Part shown: positions 9,532 to 16,085 of the stretch, piece after piece | Layout of the letters: each line of letters begins with the position of its first letter | Numbering within the stretch: the stretch's first letter is position 1 | Origin: Verrucomicrobia bacterium UBA1629 | GTDB lineage: Bacteria > Verrucomicrobiota > Kiritimatiellia > RFP12 > UBA1067 | DNA: 33,199 nt | Direction: 5' to 3' | Assembly: GCA_002321305.1 (NCBI GenBank) | Contig: DCMF01000095.1 | Location: 1-33,199 of the forward strand | Translations under genes and position numbers: made by a program | The notes under the pieces: generated by a model | What the model was told of the DNA's origin: nothing | The model's database searches: none | What the model saw: the letters and a program-made list of their open reading frames with translations, nothing else

Positions 9532-9596
9532 GGACAAAGGACAGCGGACCGGCGACAGAGGCCTTTGTCCGTTGTCCTACGTCTTTTGTCCTTTTA
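9532..9596. repeat. inverted pair of degenerate 7-bp arrays (dnaK-groES gap)
   Basis: Left arm 9532-9559: GGACAAA, GGACAGC, GGACCGG, CGACAGA. Right arm 9562-9596: CCTTTGT, CCGTTGT, CCTACGT, CTTTTGT, CCTTTTA. The arms nearly touch and could form a hairpin just after the dnaK stop codon, which the right arm overlaps. Confidence 0.7.
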
Positions 9597-11531
9597 CTTC
9601 ATCGTGAAGTCGGCGTCGACGACGTCATCGCCGCCCTTCTTGTCGCCCTTCGGCGGCTCGCCGTTCGGCGGCGGCGTGCCCGCGCCGGGGTTGGCCCCCG
9701 GATTCGCGCCGGCGGCGCCCTGCGCGGCCTGCGCGCTGGCGTACATCTCCTGCGCGACGGGCTCCATCGCCTTCATGAGCGCCTCCTGCTTCGCCTTGAT
9801 GTCGGCGATCGGGGCCGGCGGCTGCTTCGCGAGCAGGTCCTTGAGCTCCTTGAGCGCGGCCTCGACCGGCGCCTTCTTGTCGGCGGCGATCTTGTCGCCC
9901 GACTCGCGGAGCGTCTTCTCGACCTGGAACGCAAGGCCGTCCGCCTTGTTGCGGTCCTCGACCTCGGCGTGGCGCTTCTCGTCCTCGGCCGCATGGGCCT
10001 CGGCGTCCTTGCGCATCTTCTCGATCTCCTCCTTCGAGAGGCCACCCGCCGCGGTGATCGTGATCTTCTGCTCCTTCTGGGTGCCGAGATCCTTCGCCGA
10101 GACGTTGAGGATGCCGTTGGCGTCGATGTCGAACGTCACCTCGATCTGCGGGACGCCGCGCGGCGCCGGCGGGATGCCGTCCAGGTTGAAGTTGCCGAGC
10201 GCCTTGTTGTCGCGCGCCATCTTGCGGTCGCCCTGGAAGATCGCGATCGTCACGGCCGGCTGGTTGTCCGCCGCCGTCGAGAAGACCTGCGACTTCTTCG
10301 TCGGGATCGTCGTGTTGCGCTCGATGAGCGGGGTCAGTACGCCGCCGAGGGTCTCGATGCCGAGCGTGAGCGGCGTGACGTCGAGAAGGAGGACGTCCTT
10401 CACCTCGCCCTTCAGGATGCCGCCCTGAATGGCCGCGCCCATCGCGACGACCTCGTCCGGGTTGACGCCCTTGTGCGGCTCCTTGTTGAAGAGGCTCTTC
10501 GCCTTCTCCTGGATGAGCGGCATGCGCGTCTGGCCGCCGACGAGGACGACCTCGTCGACCGACGTGAGCTCCGCGTCCGCCATGCACTTGCGGCAGGGCT
10601 CGGCCGTGCGGTTCACGAGATCCATCGTCAGCGTCTCGAGTTTCGAGCGCGTCAGCGTCGCCGTCAGGTGCTTCGGGCCCGTCGCGTCCGCCGTGATGAA
10701 CGGCAGGTTGATGTCGTAGGTCGTCGCGCTCGACAGGGCGCACTTCGCCTTCTCGGCCTCCTCCTTCAGGCGCTGGAGCGCCATCATGTCGTTGCCGAGG
10801 TCGATGCCCTGCTGGGCCTTGAAGTCCTCGATCATCCACTTCATGATCGCCTGGTCGAGGTCGTCGCCGCCGAGGTGCGTGTCGCCGTTCGTCGCCTTCA
10901 CCTCGAAGACGCCGTCGCCGATGTCGAGGATCGAGATGTCGAACGTGCCGCCGCCGAAGTCGTAGACCGCGATCTTCTCGTTTTTCTTCTTGTCGAGGCC
11001 GTAGGCGAGCGAGGCCGCCGTCGGCTCGTTCACGATGCGCTTGACGTCAAGGCCCGCGATCTTGCCCGCGTCCTTCGTCGCCTGGCGCTGCTGGTCGTTG
11101 AAGTACGCCGGGACCGTGATGACGGCCTCCGTGATCTTCTCGCCGAGAAACGCCTCCGCGTCTTCCTTCAGCTTGCGAAGGACCATCGCGGAAATCTCCT
11201 GCGCCGTGTAGATCTTGTCGTTCACCTTCACGGCCGCGTCGCCGTTCGGCGCCGCCACGACCTCGTAGGGGACCATCTTGATCTCGTCCGTCATCTCGCT
11301 GAAGCGACGGCCAATGAAGCGCTTGATCGAGTAAATCGTCGACTTCGGGTTCGTCACGGCCTGGCGCTTCGCCGCCTGGCCGACCAGGATCTCGCCCGTC
11401 TTCGTGAACGCCACGATCGACGGCGTCGTCCGCGCGCCCTCCTTGTTCGGAATGACCGTTGCCTCGCCGCCTTCCATCACCGCCATGCAGCTGTTCGTCG
11501 TGCCAAGGTCAATACCAAGTACTTTTGCCAT
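9594..11531 (-). CDS. dnaK: chaperone protein DnaK (Hsp70)
   Basis: A 645-residue Hsp70. N-terminal ATPase motifs are GIDLGTTNSC, AYGLDKKKNEKIAVYDFGGG and VGGQTRMP. The substrate-binding domain follows (DVTPLTLGIETLGG), then a C-terminal lid with a Gly/Pro-rich tail. It refolds proteins with DnaJ and GrpE, both encoded 5-7 kb downstream. An in-frame upstream ATG at 11597 exists, but MAKVLGIDLG at 11531 is the family start and is preceded by AGAAGAG. A sigma32-like promoter lies about 70 bases upstream. Confidence 0.99.
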   Translation of the reverse strand: MAKVLGIDLGTTNSCMAVMEGGEATVIPNKEGARTTPSIVAFTKTGEILVGQAAKRQAVTNPKSTIYSIKRFIGRRFSEMTDEIKMVPYEVVAAPNGDAAVKVNDKIYTAQEISAMVLRKLKEDAEAFLGEKITEAVITVPAYFNDQQRQATKDAGKIAGLDVKRIVNEPTAASLAYGLDKKKNEKIAVYDFGGGTFDISILDIGDGVFEVKATNGDTHLGGDDLDQAIMKWMIEDFKAQQGIDLGNDMMALQRLKEEAEKAKCALSSATTYDINLPFITADATGPKHLTATLTRSKLETLTMDLVNRTAEPCRKCMADAELTSVDEVVLVGGQTRMPLIQEKAKSLFNKEPHKGVNPDEVVAMGAAIQGGILKGEVKDVLLLDVTPLTLGIETLGGVLTPLIERNTTIPTKKSQVFSTAADNQPAVTIAIFQGDRKMARDNKALGNFNLDGIPPAPRGVPQIEVTFDIDANGILNVSAKDLGTQKEQKITITAAGGLSKEEIEKMRKDAEAHAAEDEKRHAEVEDRNKADGLAFQVEKTLRESGDKIAADKKAPVEAALKELKDLLAKQPPAPIADIKAKQEALMKAMEPVAQEMYASAQAAQGAAGANPGANPGAGTPPPNGEPPKGDKKGGDDVVDADFTMK

Positions 11532-11597
11532 AGTTTTTTCTCTTCTTTCTTTCGCCCACCACGGGCGATGCCATGCGTCTTGCAAAGCCCGTGCCAA

Positions 11598-11624
11598 ACA
11601 TGGGGACAGGCCCCGTATTCAGGG
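11598..11624 (-). promoter_or_regulatory. candidate sigma32-type heat-shock promoter of dnaK
   Basis: The minus strand reads TTCCCTGAA, 12 bases, then CCCCATGT. The classical sigma32 consensus is CCCTTGAA-N13-17-CCCCATNT. The -10 part is a full match; the -35 lacks one T. No TATAAT-type -10 is visible before dnaK, unlike most units in this window. Whether this organism has RpoH cannot be seen here. Confidence 0.5.
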
Positions 11625-11645
11625 AACAGCCCCTCCGAAAACAGA

Positions 11646-11681
11646 AAGTGGGACATTCTGTCGCGACAGAATGTCCCACTT
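11646..11681 (-). terminator. 36-bp perfect palindrome, probable terminator between SDR gene and dnaK
   Basis: AAGTGGGACATTCTGTCG is followed immediately by its exact reverse complement. On the minus strand the hairpin is followed by TCTGTTTTC, so it may end the SDR transcript. Both sides carry further GGGACA/TGTCCC-type motifs (11600-11640, and 11682-11740 with a rough 9-base period), so the palindrome is the centre of a larger repeat. Confidence 0.7.
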
Positions 11682-11743
11682 GTCCCATGCGTCCCCGTCC
11701 TGTTTGTCCCATCAGTCCCCTGCGCCCTGTCCGCCCGTTTTGC

Positions 11744-12490
11744 CTACTGGGCGAGGTAGCCGCCATCGACGGGCAGGTTCACGCCCGTGACGAACGAGGC
11801 GGCGTCCGACAGCAGGAAGCAGATCGGGTACGCGACCTGTGCGGGCTTCCCGATGCCGAGCGGCTGGCGCTTCAGGAGCGCGGCGCGCGCCGCCGCGTCG
11901 AGCATCCGCCCCGCCCCGGCCTCGAACATCGGCGTCTGGACGTTCGAGGGACAGACCGCGTTGACGCGGATGCCGCGCGGCGCGAGTTCGGCCGCCAGCG
12001 TCCGCACGCTCGCCGAGAGCGCGCCCTTGGTCGCGCAGTAGACCGTCCCGCCGCTCCAGCCGACGACGGCGGACACGCTCGAGACGGCGACGGCCGAGAA
12101 CGTCGCCGCGCGGAACGTCGGCCGCGCCAACCGCTTCATCAGCTCGGCGAACGCAAAGCAGTTGACGCGCATCGCCGCCTCGGCGCGCGCCACGTCGAAG
12201 CCCGACACCGGCTCGATCGGGCACGCCCCCGCCACGTGCGCAAGCCCGTCGAGCGGGGCGCTCGCCTCCAGCAGCCCCGTCAGGAACAGGGAATCGGTCA
12301 GGTCGCCCGCGATGACGCGATGCCCTTCGCCCGGACACAGCCGGCGCGTCGCCTCCAGCTCGTCCGCCCGCCGCGCCGTCAGCACGACCTCGGCGCCGAG
12401 CTCCGCCGCCGCAATCGCCGTCGCGCGTCCGATGCCGGACGACGCGCCGGTCACGAGGATCCTCTTCCCTTCAAGTGAAAAAGCGTTCAT
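11744..12490 (-). CDS. short-chain dehydrogenase/reductase (FabG-like)
   Basis: A 248-residue classical SDR. It has the nucleotide-binding TGASSGIG (about 14-21), a catalytic Ser in SSVSAVVGW, and YCATK (Tyr/Lys pair). The usual NNAG is AHVAG, slightly degenerate. The C-terminus matches FabG-type reductases (FVTGVNLPVDGGY). The substrate is unknown; a ketoacyl or sugar/alcohol substrate is possible. It is near the ketoacyl synthase operon and may serve the same pathway, but it has its own -10 only 6 bases before the ATG, implying a leaderless mRNA. A longer in-frame extension to 12811 overlaps the acyltransferase gene and is not credible. Confidence 0.88.
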   Translation of the reverse strand: MNAFSLEGKRILVTGASSGIGRATAIAAAELGAEVVLTARRADELEATRRLCPGEGHRVIAGDLTDSLFLTGLLEASAPLDGLAHVAGACPIEPVSGFDVARAEAAMRVNCFAFAELMKRLARPTFRAATFSAVAVSSVSAVVGWSGGTVYCATKGALSASVRTLAAELAPRGIRVNAVCPSNVQTPMFEAGAGRMLDAAARAALLKRQPLGIGKPAQVAYPICFLLSDAASFVTGVNLPVDGGYLAQ

Positions 12491-12496
12491 GGCGTT

Positions 12497-12502
12497 ATTA
12501 TA
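12497..12502 (-). promoter_or_regulatory. -10 promoter giving a leaderless SDR mRNA
   Basis: The minus strand reads TGC-TATAAT, then 6 bases, then ATG. Transcription normally starts about 7 bases after the -10, which falls on the ATG itself. There is no Shine-Dalgarno. Confidence 0.7.
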
Positions 12503-12513
12503 GCACATCTTCC

Positions 12514-13218
12514 CTACGAAAGCCGTGCGCGAATCGCGTCCGTCAGCCGCACGGCGGCGGCATGCGGGAAGCCGGCGGCGGCCGACGGCGGCGGAATCGG
12601 CCCGGACATCCGAAACGAGAAGCCGACGCGCCGCGCGCCCATGTCCCACGGACGCTGCCCCTTTGCGAGAATCCGCCGCGTCAGCGTCTCGCGGATGCAG
12701 ACGACCGGCGCACCCGCGCGAATCGCGAGCTGGGCCGCGCCGCGCCGGAGCGGCTGCAGCCCCCCACTCTGCGGCGAGCGCGTCCCCTCGGGGAAGATCA
12801 GCACGTTCCATCCGGCCCGCAGGTACGGCGCGGCGATCTCCGGCAGGCGCGCGTCGTCCGGCAGCGCGGTCGCGCGGACGATCGCCGTCAGGAACGGATT
12901 GCCCTTGAGCGCGTGCTTGGCGACGTAGAGCGTGCGCGGCACGAGCGAGACGATCAGCACCACGTCGATGAGCGTCGGGTGGTTCGCGACGAGAACCGCG
13001 CCACGCACGGCGGACAGGTTGCCGCGTTCGATGCGGATGAGGCCCGTCACGACGAACAGCCGCGCCATCAGCCGCCAGAGCGTCCGCACGACCGGCTGCG
13101 CGCGTTCGGGCCTGCGCAGCACGGCCATGAGCGGCGAGACGGCGAGCGCGCCCGCGCCGAAGACGGCGAAGAGCACCGTCGCGGTCAGGCCGCGCAGGAT
13201 CTCAGCCGTCGAACGCAT
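12514..13218 (-). CDS. PlsC-type 1-acylglycerol-3-phosphate acyltransferase
   Basis: A 234-residue membrane acyltransferase. A hydrophobic N-terminal segment (about 9-32) is followed by motif I NHPTLID (79-85, the HX4D catalytic motif) and motif III FPEGTRS (142-148). The family transfers an acyl chain to lysophosphatidate or related acceptors at the inner membrane. It overlaps the previous gene by 17 bases and is the last gene of the FabG/ketoacyl synthase operon. In aryl-polyene-type clusters such acyltransferases attach the product to a lipid. General phospholipid synthesis is the alternative. Confidence 0.88.
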   Translation of the reverse strand: MRSTAEILRGLTATVLFAVFGAGALAVSPLMAVLRRPERAQPVVRTLWRLMARLFVVTGLIRIERGNLSAVRGAVLVANHPTLIDVVLIVSLVPRTLYVAKHALKGNPFLTAIVRATALPDDARLPEIAAPYLRAGWNVLIFPEGTRSPQSGGLQPLRRGAAQLAIRAGAPVVCIRETLTRRILAKGQRPWDMGARRVGFSFRMSGPIPPPSAAAGFPHAAAVRLTDAIRARLS

Positions 13219-13663
13219 AGAGGAACGAGAAGCCGTGTCCGCCGCCCGTCTCCTCGGCGTAGATGAAGAGCGTCGGCGTGATTGCCGCGCCCAAGGCCTC
13301 TAGCAGCGCGCAGCGGATCGTCTCGTCGCCAGCGGCAATCGCCGTGTAGGGCGCGGTATTCTTCGTGAAGACGCTCCAGAGCCCCGGCGCGGCGTTGTAG
13401 ACGGACGTGCTGAAGCGGTGCGGCGAGACGGTGCCGTCCGCCCGGAACTCCTCGACAATCCGCCGCGTGAGCGAGTCCTCGCCGTCGCGCGACGCGAAGA
13501 CGACGTTTCGCGGCGTCGGCGCGTCCGGCCCGAAGTTCGCGAGATGGAAGAAGACCTTCTGCAGCGGCGAGAGGCGGCGGCGCAGGAGCGGCGGCACGAA
13601 CGCGACGTCCGGCGTCTCGCCGGGCCGCAGGCTGCGTCGGGCAAGGATACGGGGCGTATTCAT
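13202..13663 (-). CDS. ketoacyl-synthase-like small protein (PF13723 type)
   Basis: A 153-residue protein resembling the N-terminal ketoacyl-synthase-like domain (ketoacyl-synt_2, PF13723) found in aryl polyene, flexirubin and related clusters. Typical features are LSPLQKVFFHLA, VVFASRDGEDSLTRRI, and SVYNAAPGLWSV, where a full synthase would carry the active-site region. No catalytic Cys-His-His set is present. A chain-length or partner role with the neighbouring ketoacyl synthase is inferred. The ATG overlaps the stop of that gene (13660-13663), indicating translational coupling. Confidence 0.75.
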   Translation of the reverse strand: MNTPRILARRSLRPGETPDVAFVPPLLRRRLSPLQKVFFHLANFGPDAPTPRNVVFASRDGEDSLTRRIVEEFRADGTVSPHRFSTSVYNAAPGLWSVFTKNTAPYTAIAAGDETIRCALLEALGAAITPTLFIYAEETGGGHGFSFLYAFDG

Positions 13664-14883
13664 GCGCGGCGGAAGACGAGCGACGTGTTGACGCCGCCGA
13701 AGGCGAAGTTGTCGGACATCGCGAACTCCGTCACGGCCGCGCGCCCCGCGCCCGTGATGAAGTCGTGTTCGCCGCAGCGCGGGTCGGGGTGCGCCAGGTT
13801 GAGGTTCGGCGCGAACCAGCCGTGCCGCAGCATCTCGACCGTCAGCGCCGCCTCGATCGCCCCGCAGGCGCCGAGCGTGTGGCCCGTGTAGCCCTTGATC
13901 GTCGAGACGAGCGGCTTCGCCGCGCCGAAGACCGCCGCGGTCGCCGTGCCCTCGGCGACGTCGCCGAGGTCGGTCGCCGTGCCGTGCGCGTTGACGTAGC
14001 CGATGTCGGACGGCGCCAGCCCCGCGTTTTCGAGCGCGAGCTTCAGCGCGACCGCCATCGTCTCGGCGTTCGGCTGCGTGACGTGCCGCCCGTCCGTGTT
14101 CGTGCCGAAGCCGACGACCTCCGCGAGAACCGTCGCGCCGCGCGCACGGGCGTGCCCGTACTCCTCCAGGATCAGCGTCGCCGCGCCGTCGCCGATGACG
14201 AGGCCGTCGCGGTCCCTGTCGAACGCGCGCGGCGTCGTCTCCGGCGCGTCGTTCCGGCGCGAGGTCGCGAAAAGCGTGTCGAAGACGGCGACCTGCGTGA
14301 CGGAGAACTCCTCCGCGCCGCCGGCGATCATCACGTCCTGCGCGCCGTAGCGGATTGCCTCGTAGGCCTCGCCCACGGCGAGCGAGCCCGACGTGCAGGC
14401 CGTGCCCGTCGGCAGCAGCCGCCCCGTCGTGCCGTAGTGGACGGACAGGTTCACCGCGCACGTCTGCGACATCATCTTGATGTACGTCGAGCTCGTCACG
14501 TTGCGCACCTCGCGGTTCATGAGGACGGAGTAGAAGTCGGCGTTCGCGGCGACGCCGCCCGAACACGAGCCGTAGGCGACGCCGAGCCGCCCGCCCCGGA
14601 CGACCGGATCGCCCAGCAGCCCCGCCTGCGCGAGGGCCTGGTCGGTCGCGAAGAGCGCCATTTCGGAAACGGGGCTCATCGTGCGGATCACCTTGCGCGT
14701 GTAGTCGGGCGGCCGCACGTAGCCGCACGGCGCCCAGAGGCACGTCTGGAGCCCCTTGTAGGTCTGAAGCTCGTCCGACCGCCGCACGCAGTTTCGCGGC
14801 GTCTTCAGCCGCTCGTAGGCCGCCGCGACCGAGTGTCCGAGCGAACTGACGATCCCCATGCCCGTCACGACGACACGCCGCAT
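13660..14883 (-). CDS. beta-ketoacyl-ACP synthase (FabF-like)
   Basis: A 407-residue condensing enzyme with a complete Cys-His-His triad: Cys163 in GTACTSGS, His300 in NAHGTATD and His335 in GYTGHTLGA. It extends acyl chains on ACP by decarboxylative condensation. The start MRRVVVTGMGIVSSLG is standard; its ATG overlaps the upstream fabG stop by one base (TGATG). Because it is next to a PF13723-type protein, FabG and PlsC but no acyl carrier protein or dehydratase, it is more likely part of a small specialised pathway (aryl-polyene-like or lipid-modifying) than the main fatty acid synthase. The product cannot be read from the sequence. Confidence 0.92.
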   Translation of the reverse strand: MRRVVVTGMGIVSSLGHSVAAAYERLKTPRNCVRRSDELQTYKGLQTCLWAPCGYVRPPDYTRKVIRTMSPVSEMALFATDQALAQAGLLGDPVVRGGRLGVAYGSCSGGVAANADFYSVLMNREVRNVTSSTYIKMMSQTCAVNLSVHYGTTGRLLPTGTACTSGSLAVGEAYEAIRYGAQDVMIAGGAEEFSVTQVAVFDTLFATSRRNDAPETTPRAFDRDRDGLVIGDGAATLILEEYGHARARGATVLAEVVGFGTNTDGRHVTQPNAETMAVALKLALENAGLAPSDIGYVNAHGTATDLGDVAEGTATAAVFGAAKPLVSTIKGYTGHTLGACGAIEAALTVEMLRHGWFAPNLNLAHPDPRCGEHDFITGAGRAAVTEFAMSDNFAFGGVNTSLVFRRA

Positions 14884-15560
14884 CAGATGAGCCCCCCGTT
14901 GACCTGAATGACCTGGCGCGTGACGTAAGACGCGCCGTCCGACAGGAGGAAGCGCACGACCGCCGCGACCTCTTCGGGCCTCCCGAAGCGGCGCATCGGA
15001 ATCGCCTTCAGGGCCTCCTCCGCAAAAATCCCCTCGATCATCTCCGTCTCGATCACGCCGGGCGCGATGCAGTTGACGGTGATGCCACGGCGCGCGAGCT
15101 CGACCGCAAGGGCCTTCGCCGCGCCGATGAGCCCCGCCTTCGCGGCGGAGTAGTTCGTCTGGCCGCGATTGCCCATCACGCCCGAGACGGACGAGACGGC
15201 CACGATGCGACCGCCCTGCCGCGCCTGCACCATCGGCAGGACAAGCGGCTTCAGCACGTTGTAGAACCCGTCGAGATCCGTCCGCAGGACGCGATCCCAC
15301 TGGTCGTCGCCGAGGCCCGGAAACGGCGCGTCGTCCGCCACGCCCGCATTGAGGACGACGCCATACGGCGCGCCGTTCGCCGCGACCCACGCCTCCAGCG
15401 CGGCTTTCGCGGCGGCCCGGTCGGCAATGTCGAAGACGAGATCCGTGCCGCCCGAACGCACCGAATGCGTGACGACCTCGAACCCGTCAGCGACAAGGGC
15501 CGCGGCAATCGACTTCCCGATGCCGCGGCTCGAACCGGTTACGATGACTTTCCGGCTCAC
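14883..15560 (-). CDS. 3-oxoacyl-ACP reductase, FabG-like SDR
   Basis: A protein of about 225 residues with TGSSRGIG (cofactor binding), NAGVAD, Ser in SSVSGVMGNRGQ, YSAAK and the FabG-type end GGLI. It reduces 3-ketoacyl-ACP with NADPH. The start is GTG: either 15560 (VSRKVIVTG, with AAGTGAG just upstream) or 15569, which overlaps the preceding stop as GTGA. I prefer 15560. It is first of the four coupled pathway genes and overlaps or abuts the secreted-protein gene upstream. Confidence 0.9.
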   Translation of the reverse strand: MSRKVIVTGSSRGIGKSIAAALVADGFEVVTHSVRSGGTDLVFDIADRAAAKAALEAWVAANGAPYGVVLNAGVADDAPFPGLGDDQWDRVLRTDLDGFYNVLKPLVLPMVQARQGGRIVAVSSVSGVMGNRGQTNYSAAKAGLIGAAKALAVELARRGITVNCIAPGVIETEMIEGIFAEEALKAIPMRRFGRPEEVAAVVRFLLSDGASYVTRQVIQVNGGLI

Positions 15561-15565
15561 GGAAC

Positions 15566-15958
15566 TCACTTCTTGGACGGATCGCCGAAGTAGGCCTTCG
15601 AGAAGTTGAAGAACGGGAAGAACGGCAGAAAGCCCTTCGGGTTCCAGTTCAGAAGGCCGACCTGAATCGACGCACCCTCTTCGGCGACGTTCACGATGGC
15701 GATCTGACAGCCGTTGATGATCTTCTTCGCGCGGCTGTAGCCGATGGCGTACTGAACGCCGAGCGCCCGCTCGATCCGCCCGAAGAGCAGCGAGACCTGC
15801 GCGCCCTTCACCTCCTTGCACTCGCTCGCGATGCCGAGCTGGCAGCCCTGGATCTTCGCATCCTTGTCCGGGCCATCGACCCACCAGCTCCAGCGGCACT
15901 CGGCCTGTGCGGCGGCGGCGAGCATCAGCGCGGACGCGACAACCATCAGTTTCTTCAT
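15566..15958 (-). CDS. small secreted protein with LA_2272-like surface repeats
   Basis: A 130-residue protein with a cleavable signal peptide (MKKLMVVASALMLAAAAQAE; cut after AQA). The mature part has degenerate repeats of the form GCQLGIASECKEVKGAQVS and GCQIAIVNVAEEGASIQVG, then an aromatic end (GFLPFFPFFNF). This resembles proteins annotated as LA_2272 family surface repeats; the function is unknown. AAAGGA precedes the ATG. It is the first gene of an operon with FabG, ketoacyl synthase, a PF13723-like protein and PlsC, so an envelope-related role is plausible but inferred. Confidence 0.7.
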   Translation of the reverse strand: MKKLMVVASALMLAAAAQAECRWSWWVDGPDKDAKIQGCQLGIASECKEVKGAQVSLLFGRIERALGVQYAIGYSRAKKIINGCQIAIVNVAEEGASIQVGLLNWNPKGFLPFFPFFNFSKAYFGDPSKK

Positions 15959-16028
15959 TTTCCAGTATCCTTTCGTTGTTTTCGCTATTAACGTTGTTCT
16001 GTCGTCTTGACTTTAAACGACGGCGGGA

Positions 16029-16034
16029 ATTATA
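16029..16034 (-). promoter_or_regulatory. extended -10 promoter of secreted-protein/FabG operon
   Basis: The minus strand reads T8-GG-TATAAT-TCCC. The T-run is also the tail of the hrpB terminator, so one unit's end is fused to the next unit's promoter. The leader is about 65 bases. Confidence 0.78.
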
Positions 16035-16036
16035 CC

Positions 16037-16073
16037 AAAAAAAATCGGGATAAGGGGACAAACGCCGCCCCTT
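16037..16073 (-). terminator. hrpB terminator
   Basis: On the minus strand AAGGGG (16068-16073) pairs with CCCCTT (16052-16057) around a 10-base loop. Seven bases later comes an 8-T run (16037-16044). The stem is short, so efficiency is uncertain. Confidence 0.5.
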
Positions 16074-16085
16074 CAGCGCGGGCGG
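16043..16085. repeat. 43-bp dispersed repeat, copy 2 (hrpB end)
   Basis: 42 of 43 bases match 1260-1302. It covers the last codons and stop of hrpB and its terminator stem. Confidence 0.85.

Noticed and set aside
12514..15958. Complete aryl polyene cluster
   Set aside because: No acyl carrier proteins, dehydratases, ammonia-lyase or AMP-ligase are present, so only a partial resemblance can be claimed.
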